A DNA stretch of 64,000 nucleotides from DATFDN01 sp963818885 (GTDB lineage: Bacteria > Pseudomonadota > Alphaproteobacteria > Acetobacterales > Acetobacteraceae). Of the stretch, positions 57,286-64,000 are shown in pieces. The stretch spans positions 310,001-374,000 of the forward strand of contig CAWFTP010000006.1 of the NCBI GenBank assembly GCA_963818885.1. The letters are read 5' to 3'. Within the stretch, counting starts at the first letter, position 1; each line of letters starts with the position of its first letter. Made by a program: the position numbers and the translations under genes. The notes under the pieces are model-generated. The model was not told the origin of the DNA and did no database searches. It saw nothing but the letters and a program-made list of their open reading frames with translations.

Positions 57286-57656
57286 CCCTGGTCGATACGT
57301 CGGTCTGGATCGATCATTGGCGTGCCTCGGACCAGACGCTGACGAGGCTTTTGAATCAACGGAGCGTGCTGGGACATCCTTTCGTCCTCGGGGAGGTTGC
57401 CATGGGCGGCCTTCGCGGGCGAGCAACGGTCTTGAGGGATATGGGGCGCCTCCCCCAGGCCGCCGTGGCCACCCACCGGGAGATCCTGGATTTCGTAGAA
57501 CGCCACCGCTTGTTCGGGCTTGGTATCGGTTACGTTGACGCCCACCTGCTTGCCTCGTCCCGACTAACGCCCGGCGCTGCACTGTGGACGCGCGACAAGC
57601 GGTTGCATGCTGTCGCCGAGCGGCTAGGGGTGGCGACGGCCGGCTCGATCCGTTGA
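57282..57656 (+). CDS. vapC: VapC-type PIN-domain ribonuclease toxin
   Basis: 124 residues. PIN acidic residues: Asp in 'MTLVDTSVWIDHWRASD', Glu in 'HPFVLGEVAMGGL', and Asp in 'GIGYVDAHLLASSRLTPGAALWTRDKRL'. GTG start at 57282 overlaps the antitoxin stop (GTGA). The pair is a separate module from the one inside the pheST operon. Confidence 0.9.
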   Translation: MTLVDTSVWIDHWRASDQTLTRLLNQRSVLGHPFVLGEVAMGGLRGRATVLRDMGRLPQAAVATHREILDFVERHRLFGLGIGYVDAHLLASSRLTPGAALWTRDKRLHAVAERLGVATAGSIR

Positions 57657-57711
57657 TCGAGCAGACGTTCCCGGGCCGCGCGCTCATGCCCGCCCACGAC
57701 ACGGGGCGCGA

Positions 57712-59193
57712 GTGACAGACAACGGCGCGAGGCGGGTGCGCCGGACGGCATGGCGGTGGACGCGGCGATTGGCGGTTCTGGTCGTCGTGGTTGCCCTCGT
57801 GCTGCTGGTCGGACGCATCGTCCAGGTCCAGCAAGGGCCGCCACTGCGGCCCTGGCACACCTTCGTCCCGGCCGAGCCCAACGTCGCGCAACTCGACCGC
57901 ATGGGCTGGAAGGACTACCTCGCGGCCGAGGCGCGGGTGTTCGCCTCCGTCCGCGCGGAGGTCACCGACAAGCTGCCGGAGACGGACCGCACGCCCGATG
58001 ACCGCTATTTCGCGGGCAGTCCGGTCTATCCAGGGCGGTTCGCGCAAGACTGGAACCGGTCCTACGTGCTGGAGCCGGACGGGCCGCCGAAGGGCGCTGT
58101 GGTCCTGCTGCACGGGCTGACGGACTCGCCCTACAGCCTGCGCCACGTTGCCGAGTTTTATCGCGATCTCGGCTATGTCGCCATCGGGTTGCGCACTCCG
58201 GGCCACGGTACGGTGCCTGCCGGGCTGACCGCCGACGAATGGGAGGACTGGCTGGCGGCGACGCGGCTGGCGATCCGGGAGGCACGCCGCCGTGTCGGTC
58301 CCTCGGCGCCGCTGCATCTCGTCGGCTACTCGGCGGGCGGCGCCCTGGCGGTGAAATACGCGCTCGACGCCATCGAGGACCCGCGCCTGACCCGCCCGGA
58401 CCGGCTCGTGCTGATCTCGCCGATGATCGGCATCAACGCTTTCGCCCGCTTCGCCGGTCTCGCGGGGTTGCCCGCCCTGCTGCCCGCTTTCGCCAAGGCC
58501 GCATGGCTGAGCGTGGTGCCGGAGTTCAATCCGTTCAAATACAACTCCTTCCCGGTGAACGCGGGCCGCCAGGCTTACCGGCTGACCGCCGCGGTGCAGG
58601 AGCAGCTGCGGCGCCTGTCGAGGAACGGAAGGCTGAAGGACTTGCCGCCGATCCTGACGTTCCAGTCATCGATGGATTTCACCGTCAGCGCGCGCGCTGT
58701 CGTCACGTCGCTCTATGCCTTCCTGCCTGCCAATGGCAGCGAGCTCGTGCTGTTCGACCTCAACCGCAATACCAAATTCGGTCCGTTGCTGCGCACGATA
58801 TTCGCGGCGGCGACCGACCGGATACTGCCGCCGCCGCCACGCAATTGGCGCCTGACGCTGATCACCAACACGCCGAGCGATCCCGAGATGGAGGAGCGCG
58901 TGACGGAGGCCGGACAGACGACGGAGCAGGTAAGGAGCCTCGGCATTAGCTATCCGCGCGATGTCTATTCCCTGTCGCATGTCGCCCTTCCGTTTCCGGC
59001 CACCGACGGGCTTTACGGCCCGCGGCCCGATCCAAAGGACGATTTCGGCATCAATCTCGGTGCGATGGCGGCGCATGGCGAGGTGGGCGTGCTGATCATC
59101 AGCCTGGACTCGCTGAACCGCATATCCTGGAACCCATTCTTCGATTATATGCTGGGGCGCATCAAGGAGGGGATCGTACCGCCAGGAGGATGA
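57712..59193 (+). CDS. Membrane-anchored alpha/beta hydrolase
   Basis: 493 residues, intact, GTG start. One N-terminal membrane helix (AVLVVVVALVLLVGRIV) anchors a hydrolase domain. The oxyanion-hole motif is 'GAVVLLHGLTDSPYSLRHVAEFY', the nucleophile elbow 'HLVGYSAGGALAVKYALD' (GYSAG), and the catalytic acid and His are likely in the C-terminal half (for example 'YSLSHVALPF'). It resembles serine carboxylesterase/lysophospholipase-like proteins. The natural substrate is unknown. tRNA-Ser lies downstream. Confidence 0.75.
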   Translation: MTDNGARRVRRTAWRWTRRLAVLVVVVALVLLVGRIVQVQQGPPLRPWHTFVPAEPNVAQLDRMGWKDYLAAEARVFASVRAEVTDKLPETDRTPDDRYFAGSPVYPGRFAQDWNRSYVLEPDGPPKGAVVLLHGLTDSPYSLRHVAEFYRDLGYVAIGLRTPGHGTVPAGLTADEWEDWLAATRLAIREARRRVGPSAPLHLVGYSAGGALAVKYALDAIEDPRLTRPDRLVLISPMIGINAFARFAGLAGLPALLPAFAKAAWLSVVPEFNPFKYNSFPVNAGRQAYRLTAAVQEQLRRLSRNGRLKDLPPILTFQSSMDFTVSARAVVTSLYAFLPANGSELVLFDLNRNTKFGPLLRTIFAAATDRILPPPPRNWRLTLITNTPSDPEMEERVTEAGQTTEQVRSLGISYPRDVYSLSHVALPFPATDGLYGPRPDPKDDFGINLGAMAAHGEVGVLIISLDSLNRISWNPFFDYMLGRIKEGIVPPGG

Positions 59194-59250
59194 CCGCGGC
59201 CGCGGCGCGTGGACGGGAGGGCGGCCCGGCTGCTACCATGCTGGCGCCCC

Positions 59251-59340
59251 GGAGGGATGGCCGAGCGGCTTAAGGCGCACGCTTGGAAAGCGTGTGTGCG
59301 TTAACGCGTACCGTGGGTTCGAATCCCACTCCCTCCGCCA
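59251..59340 (+). tRNA. tRNA-Ser (anticodon GGA)
   Basis: 90 bases including an encoded CCA. The acceptor stem GGAGGGA pairs with TCCCTCC. The D-arm is GCCGAGCGGCTTAAGGC, and the anticodon stem CACGC/GCGTG encloses the loop TTGGAAA with anticodon GGA. A long variable arm, as in all tRNA-Ser, runs through GTGTGCGTTAACGCGTACC, and the T arm is GTGGGTTCGAATCCCAC. The gene is a common integration site, and accessory DNA follows within 1 kb. Confidence 0.97.
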
Positions 59341-59622
59341 GAGGCGTCATCTAACACTTTGATAGAGCGGGGATTTCTTTCGGACAGCCAAATCTAGCCT
59401 ACACCATGGCCTACACGTCATGCCGAGACGAGGCGGGGCTTCCGGGACCAATGGACATAACCGCCCCTTGCGCGCGCGTAACTGCTCGTGAAGCTGGGCC
59501 CTCTGGGAATGCGAGACACTTCACGCGAGGTTGGCGTCCCGCTTGCCTAACAATCGTCGCTAGGATTACCATTCTGAAACACATGGTGCGCACGAAGCGG
59601 GCCACGCGGGAAGGAGTGGGAC
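59341..59622. other. Stretch of about 280 bp without a supported gene
   Basis: The AT content is higher than in surrounding DNA just after the tRNA (CTAACACTTTGATAG, GGATTTCTTTCGG). No convincing reading frame, hairpin with T run, or copy of the tRNA 3' end was seen. It presumably carries the promoter of the PEP-CTERM-like gene. Confidence 0.4.
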
Positions 59623-60176
59623 ATGAAAGCAGTCAGCGCGGCGGCCCTGTTCGCGACGTTGGCCGGCCCTGCGGGGGCGGCCCCCTGCCGAATTGGCTTG
59701 GCGTGGACACCGGGCCGGGCGGCTATTCGGTCGATCTCACTGCCGACGTCACTACGATCACCAACACCGCCGCCGGCTACATCGTCACCGGCACTGAATC
59801 GCTGACCTTCGACCTCGCGAACGTCACCGGCCTTTTCGTCGAGACGGACTTCGCCAGCCCGTGCGAGTTCGACCTCGGCTGCATCATCAGCGCGCCGCTG
59901 AGCTTTACGGTGGACGGAATGGCGGGCGAGCTGCGGGTTTATGGTGACTTCCTGAGCTTGAACGGCAACCCGCTCTTCTGGGATCTGAATCCCAACGGCA
60001 CACCGAACGGCTTCGTGAGCGGCGAGTTGATGTTCGCCTCCGCTGCCGGCTTTACCGACAACCAGGAGACTATCAGCATCGCCGCGGTTCCCGAGCCGCC
60101 CTCGTGGAGCATGCTTGAATACGCGTTGCTCGCGCTCGCTATTCGGCCGCGAAGGGCACGGTTGCCGCTATCATAA
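59623..60176 (+). CDS. PEP-CTERM-like exported protein, one frameshift
   Basis: About 184 residues. GAAGGAG precedes ATG 59623; the signal peptide is MKAVSAAALFATLAGPAGAA. After a base shift near 59685 the mature part reads 'NWLGVDTGPGGYSVDLTADV' and continues as a beta-rich, Thr/Asp-rich chain. It ends 'VPEPPSWSMLEYALLALAIRPRR': a PEP motif, a short hydrophobic helix and basic residues, which is the exosortase sorting pattern. Helix and basic part are shorter than usual. It is the second such protein in the window. Confidence 0.65.
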
Positions 60177-60243
60177 GGACGGCATGAGCATGAGCACCGT
60201 CTTCCCTCGCGCGCGCGTACGCGTAACGTGTACTCCGCGCCCC

Positions 60244-60694
60244 TTACGTTTCGAAACGCCGCACCCGCGGTATCGGCGCAGGCAGGCAATGCGTGCACGC
60301 TCCCCCGCTTAGGTCGGGCAGTTCCCACCACGACCGGCCGCCGCACACGTCGCAGCGGTCTACCGCGCCCGGGCGCCAATCCACGCCGTGCCAGGCCCAG
60401 GCGAAGCGGCCAGAGAGGACGCCGTTGCACAGGCGTATGGCTCGCACGGGCAGGGGCGCGGATTCCGCAGCCGGTGGCGTCGCGTAGGGTTGTGCGGGTG
60501 TCTCTCGCGCGCTGGCGGGCATGTGCCGCGCCCGGTGTCGATGCAGCGCGGCCGGCGTGGTGGCGAAGCTCGCGGCAATCCGACGCAGCGGCGTGCCAGT
60601 GATCAGGGCAGCCCTCGATAGCGGCGAGGTCCGGGCGCAGGCAGAGGGAGCATGGGCGGCCGGTCACGTCCGCGCTTCCTTTACGTCCGGCCAA
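60244..60694 (-). CDS. Zinc-finger protein of the island, one frameshift
   Basis: About 150 residues. The N-terminal CSLCLRPDLAAIEG is followed, after a one-base shift near 60605, by 'LITGTPLRRIAASFATTPAALHRH', a helix-turn-helix-like motif. The C-terminal half has 'DRCDVCGGRSWWELPDLSG' and 'GACTHCLPAPIPR', two C-x2-C knuckles. A TTG start at 60694 fits; it overlaps the end of the next gene. Similar small proteins accompany prophages and integrated elements. DNA binding is inferred. Confidence 0.5.
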
Positions 60695-60840
60695 TCATCG
60701 AGAGGCGGATGGCACATCCAGCACCGCCAGCCGGGCGCGGCGTCGCGGGTCCAGAAGCGCCGGCCCTTGCAGACGAGCACCAATCGCCCGGCTCGGGTAG
60801 CGTCCAGGGGCAGGAACAGGCGCGTGGCTCGCGGGCGCGT
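60664..60840 (-). CDS. Short zinc-knuckle protein of the island, start uncertain
   Basis: The readable part is 'ATRLFLPLDATRAGRLVLVC' followed by 'KGRRFWTRDAAPGWRCWMCH' and 'PPLDDWPDVKEART', with Cys pairs that could bind zinc. No clear ATG is seen; possible GTG/TTG starts lie at 60780-60783, or the chain may begin further upstream in the GGGACA cluster. It overlaps the previous gene by about 30 bp. Confidence 0.4.
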   Translation of the reverse strand, partial: TRPRATRLFLPLDATRAGRLVLVCKGRRFWTRDAAPGWRCWMCHPPLDDWPDVKEART

Positions 60841-60846
60841 CCCGTC

Positions 60847-61032
60847 TGTCCCGCTGTCCGCCGGACAAGGGCCGGGACAAGCGGGACACAGGGCCGGGAC
60901 AGCGTGCTCGCGTGGCTGTCCCGCTTGCGCTTCGTTGGGGGCAGCGAGTGGGACAGCTACAACCCTACGGAAACTGCGGTTTTTGCCATTTGTCCCGCTG
61001 TCCCGCTCCTAGGGGTTGGGACAGCGGGACAA
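60847..61032. repeat. Cluster of GGGACA/TGTCCC hexamers with a 15-bp perfect inverted repeat
   Basis: Eleven copies of GGGACA or its complement occur in 186 bp (60847, 60874, 60883, 60896, 60917, 60950, 60991, 60999, 61018 and 61026, plus a near copy at 60855). The last four form TTGTCCCGCTGTCCC at 60990-61004 and GGGACAGCGGGACAA at 61018-61032, a perfect inverted repeat around a 13-base loop. The region is non-coding on the plus strand and lies just downstream of the ATPase gene. It may be an iteron-like origin or an operator. Confidence 0.6.
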
Positions 61033-61090
61033 TCCATCATGCAAAACGGCTTGGCGCGTCCGGAGGACTGCCTCGGCCAACGCCCGGAGA

Positions 61091-62160
61091 TCAGGTCCGG
61101 CCATCCTTGGCCTCCGGGTTCAGGCGCATCTTGAGGCGATGCACGGCGCTCTTGGACAGGCCGCATTCATCGGCAACATCCCGAACCGACATACCTTCTT
61201 GCAACATCTGCGCCGCGCGCTCGCGCTCGGCATCGGCAAGGTCCGACATCGCCCATGTCAATCCGCCACCAGGCGCGGGGATCAGGGACGCGATGAATGG
61301 CGTCGTATCGGAGCCAAGGATGCCGCGCGCCTTTTCCAGGTGAACCTCGAAACGGGCGCCCTGTGCGGTCTCGTAGTCGGCCGGCCGGCGCAGTGCGATC
61401 ACGGTATCCAGCACGTCCTCGCGGCGCGAGGTGCCGCGTTGTTGCCCCCCTTTGCCGGCGTGATGCAGGACCAGGACGTGCTTGCCGGCCCGCCGGAGCG
61501 ATAGGAAGTAGCGTTGCAACCCTTCCCAATCGTCGGCTTCGTTTTCGCGCAAGCCGCCGGCCAACGTGCTCAGATTGTCGAAGAATCACTACGTCGGCAT
61601 CCGCCACCGCCATGTCCAATACCTGTTGCACCTCCGGCCGCGCGATCGAGGGCATTCCGTCCGGCATCAGATCCGATGCGATGAACCGCAGCATATCCGC
61701 ATCGGGAATGTTCGGCGTTGCTTGGACCAGCGCGGCTAGTCGTTCTTGCAGCTGCCCGGCTGGCATCTCGCCATCGATATAGAGCACCCGCTTGCGTCAG
61801 GTGCCCGCCAGCGCAGCGCGGTACCGCCGGAGGCGATGCCGAGCGCGATTGATAGGCCGCATAGGTCTTTCCCATCCCGCGCGGCGCATACAGCATCGCC
61901 AGTCCCGGCAGCGGAAGGACCGGCGCAAGCGCGTAGGCGCGGGCAGGAATGTCCATCGTCAGCAACTCGGCCGCCGTGACGATCCGAAGTTGCGGAATGT
62001 CGGTCTCGGCGGCCGGCCGATCGTTCGGCACCGCACCACCGCCATGATCGGCGCCGTGGCCGTTCGCAGTCGTCTTCCGCCGCCGCGTCTCCTCGCGCAT
62101 CGCCTTTTCGGCAAGCTCGCGGGCCAGGGCTTCAAGCTCCTCGGGATCATCATCGCCCAC
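61091..62160 (-). CDS. RepA/RecA-like AAA ATPase of the integrated element, frameshifts
   Basis: About 356 residues. Walker A is 'LAMLYAPRGMGKTYAAY' (GMGKT), followed by 'LYIDGEMPAGQLQERL', Walker B 'VADADVVIL-DNLSTLAGG', and 'HVLVLHHAGKGGQQRGTSRREDVLDTVIAL', which matches the hexameric RepA helicase/RecA-like ATPases of plasmids and integrated elements. A C-terminal helix-turn-helix, 'SVRDVADECGLSKSAVHRLK', may bind DNA. Frame changes near 61850, 61790 and 61575. GTG start at 62160. The GGGACA cluster lies directly downstream. Confidence 0.7.
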
Positions 62161-62186
62161 GCAGCCGCTCCGACGTGCTCATGCAG

Positions 62187-62673
62187 CTATCTCCGCGACG
62201 GCGGCTCGCGCGAGCGTGGCGATGGTTCCCGCATCTCGGCCAGCCGGGGATCATCGCGAGTGACGCGAGCCGCGCGATGATCTGCCGAACAGGCTCCTTC
62301 GCCTCGGCGCAGCACCGCGCGAGCGCCACTGCCGCGCGCCCGGCGGGCGTGGGCGGCATCACTGGCGGGTCGATCTCGACATCCATGTCCGGATCGGTCT
62401 CCCGGCAGGCGGCGCGAACGATGGCGACGATCTCGTCCGGATCGTCGGTGCAGCCGGGGAGCATGCCCGCGAGCTCGGCAAGCAGCTCGGCGATCTGAGG
62501 TGGCGGCACTCCGCACCACGCAGCTTGATCGGCTACCGCTTCGATAGCGGCACCGGCGCGCGCGGCGCACTCCCGATCGACAGCGGCAATCTCATCGGGA
62601 TCGAGCCAGGGGTAATCGGGTTGCGGCGCCTCCCAGCTCGGGTTGGTTTTACTTCGTCAATGGTGGCGCTCAT
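62187..62673 (-). CDS. Hypothetical protein of the island, frameshifts
   Basis: About 160 residues: MSATIDEVKP, then after a shift near 62645 'NPSWEAPQPDYPWLDPDEIA' and an acidic helical part, 'ELLAELAGMLPGCTDDPDEI', ending probably in 'RDDPRLAEMREP'. The start overlaps the stop of the next gene upstream (ATGA). Acidic and Cys-containing; family not recognised. It lies in one minus-strand block with the ATPase. Confidence 0.4.
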
Positions 62674-62783
62674 ACCATCGCCTCCCGCGCTGCCTGTTCA
62701 AGACGCAGTTCCGAGGCAAGCAAAGCGAAGCGTCGCGCACGGTCGATATCGAGCGGCACCGCCTCGATGGCGAGCCGGTCCAT
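62670..62783 (-). CDS. Very small hypothetical protein of the island
   Basis: 37 residues from ATG 62783: MDRLAIEAVPLDIDRARRFA continuing 'LLASELRLEQAAREAMV'. The same frame is open further upstream to the stop at 62972 but without ATG or GTG. The short helical chain and the ATGA overlap with the next gene support it weakly. Confidence 0.3.
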   Translation of the reverse strand: MDRLAIEAVPLDIDRARRFALLASELRLEQAAREAMV

Positions 62784-62969
62784 GGTCGCAATGATCGCGC
62801 GTCTATGCCGATCAGGTGAGATGATGGTGTGGGAACGATGGTCAGCATCGGGTTTCTCCGATGCCAGCCCGCTGGCATTCCGGCCGCGCCGCGTGTATAG
62901 AATCTCCGTTCGAAGCGAGAGACGTGCACGCGCCGCCAGTCCGGGATTAGCCCTCGGCTGGCGGTTGCT

Positions 62970-63181
62970 CTATGCGTTCTTCGATGCGCGGATTTTAGCG
63001 GCGGGCAGCCGGGCCAGTAGCGCGCGGAGCGTGTCCACGTTGACCAGCGTGGCGCTGCCCAGCTTCCTCATCTCGATATCGCCCGCCGCTGCGGCCTTGT
63101 AGAGCCAGGACCGGCTGACCGGGTATGTATTGTCACGTCGCGGATGCGGCGAAGATCGGGGACAGTGTCATTGTCGTTCAT
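62970..63181 (-). CDS. AlpA/excisionase-like DNA-binding protein, one frameshift
   Basis: About 70 residues. From ATG 63181 it reads MNDNDTVPDLRRIRDV, then after a shift near 63125 'YPVSRSWLYKAAAAGDIEMR', 'KLGSATLVNVDTLRALLARL' and the basic tail 'PAAKIRASKNA'. The sequence fits the winged helix-turn-helix of AlpA/MerR-like excisionases, which act with tyrosine recombinases to control integrated elements. It heads the minus-strand block that includes the RepA-like ATPase. Confidence 0.6.
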
Positions 63182-63286
63182 AAGCACAGCGAAGTGTCCT
63201 CGTGCGGTTGCGAGAACAGCCAGATACTCAGTCCGACGCGCTCACTGGGATGGGGACAGGCACCAGAATTTGCGGCCCCGGTGTCC

Positions 63287-63956
63287 CTACACCGTTCCGC
63301 TGCCGCTCCGTTTGGCCCGCCGCGCGCGCCGCTTGTGAGCCTGGACCACTGCGTCGGCCGTGATTTTGAACCCCAGTTTGCAGAAGCAGGCGACAACGAA
63401 CCGGACGGCGGGAGAGGTCTTCCTGGATAGTGGGCTGATCGACGCACTCGCCTTGCGTCCGGTCACACATGTACAGCTTCAACAAATCGGCTATGGTGCC
63501 ACTGTTCGGGTGTCCAAACGCGGGAAGCTCCGGCGGTTCGACGAGGCGTTCCGCAAGCCTCTTCTCAAACTCCCTGAGCGCGCATCGGAGATGCGCGAGG
63601 CCGCCATTGCCAAGCGCCGTCTCAAGCGTGACCCATGTCACGGTTATGCGCTCGGCTTCATCCGGTGCGCCGTGAGGCGGGCGCCTAGGTTCGGCTTTGT
63701 TCAGAAGCGTGCTTAGCCTCTTGGCTGCGCTGGCCATGGTGCCGAGAAGCTCGGTGTCAACGTTGCTTGCCGCGACCATCCGCAGACCATGTCGCCGCTT
63801 GATTCGATGCAGCTTGCGCATCATCGCGGGACCGTCGAAGGACTCGGGCGGCTCAACCTTAGCTGATCGCAAGATTTCAAGCGCCGCTTCTTCATCGCGA
63901 CGGTCGAATTTCCGGTCGGGTTCGTCAGGCGCCGTCGTTGGCCCGGAAGCCATCAC
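63287..63956 (-). CDS. Hypothetical protein of the island, one frameshift
   Basis: About 223 residues. GTG start at 63956. The N-terminal part is helical and charged ('DEEAALEILRSAKVEPPESF', 'MMRKLHRIKRRHGLRMVAAS'); the C-terminus, after a shift near 63425, reads 'SPAVRFVVACFCKLGFKITA' and ends in a very basic tail, 'HKRRARRAKRSGSG'. Family not recognised. Its start overlaps the stop of a further gene at the window edge. Confidence 0.45.
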
Positions 63957-64000
63957 GCGCCCATACCCGCTCGGATCGGCACCACCTCGCCCACCGGCAT
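63953..64000 (-). CDS. Partial CDS at window edge, C-terminal 15 residues
   Basis: The last 48 bases encode MPVGEVVPIRAGMGA and a stop that overlaps the GTG of the next gene (GTGATGG). The rest lies outside the window. An integrase gene is expected near here from the context, but nothing in these residues identifies one. Confidence 0.3.
   Translation of the reverse strand: MPVGEVVPIRAGMGA

Noticed and set aside
54877..58317. Open frame of 1,146 codons antisense to lepA and the toxin-antitoxin genes
   Set aside because: Low-complexity Arg/His/Asp-rich translation typical of the antisense strand of GC-rich genes; lepA on the other strand is unmistakable.
60990..61032. 15-bp inverted repeat as intrinsic terminator of the ATPase gene
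   Set aside because: No T run follows the hairpin in the minus-strand direction; kept as a repeat or operator candidate instead.

Overview
The window is high-GC DNA from an alphaproteobacterium, most likely Rhodospirillales/Acetobacteraceae. The evidence is the codon use, the chromosomal rpmI-rplT-pheS-pheT, lepA and thiC genes, the Liv and NMT1-type transporters, a type II-C CRISPR locus and PEP-CTERM proteins. The lineage is inferred; no 16S rRNA is present. Many genes carry single-base frameshifts, mostly in short G or C runs. The essential gene pheT alone has five. Many of these are therefore probably consensus errors of an indel-prone assembly, not true pseudogenes.

Layout. 1-4694: LysR regulator (partial), 3-hydroxybutyrate dehydrogenase, DUF3237 protein, 3-hydroxyisobutyrate dehydrogenase and an acyl-CoA synthetase, together a small-carboxylic-acid catabolic set. 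4742-11009: a canonical sigma-54 promoter followed by two tandem LivK binding proteins, LivH, a fused LivM-LivG and LivF. 11017-14698: small membrane protein, metallophosphoesterase, and an NMT1/SsuABC-type ABC transporter. 14708-19161: phosphodiesterase-TPR fusion, double GNAT protein, PEP-CTERM protein and a ferritin-like diiron protein. 19250-24784: nitroreductase-like protein, an alpha-dioxygenase-type haem peroxidase preceded by (probably fused to) a membrane domain, and a lipoprotein hydrolase. 24871-28199: ThDP enzyme and a TcuA-like flavoprotein.

28334-35030 is a complete type II-C CRISPR-Cas locus. It has 29 repeats of 36 bp with about 30-bp spacers. cas2, cas1 and cas9 lie on the minus strand. 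A tracrRNA with a perfect TTGACA -35 box lies divergently against the cas9 start. The cas2 frame runs into the array. cas9 keeps its RuvC and HNH motifs but is split by three frameshifts.

35164-47772: SDR, dodecin, GT9-like protein, IS5 remnant, SirB1-like protein, YfhO-like membrane protein, thiC with a TPP riboswitch, an intact IS630 element, msrA, a luciferase-like oxidoreductase and a GFA protein. 48011-52824: the ribosomal/PheRS operon, interrupted by a VapBC-like toxin-antitoxin pair with its own palindromic operator. 53108-59193: glutamine-synthetase-family protein, isochorismatase-family hydrolase, lepA, a decayed and then an intact toxin-antitoxin pair, and an alpha/beta hydrolase.

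59251-64000: tRNA-Ser(GGA), a PEP-CTERM-like protein, then an accessory island on the minus strand. The island holds zinc-finger proteins, a cluster of GGGACA hexamers with a 15-bp perfect inverted repeat, a RepA/RecA-like ATPase and an AlpA-like DNA-binding protein. It looks like part of an integrated element whose integrase would lie beyond the window.
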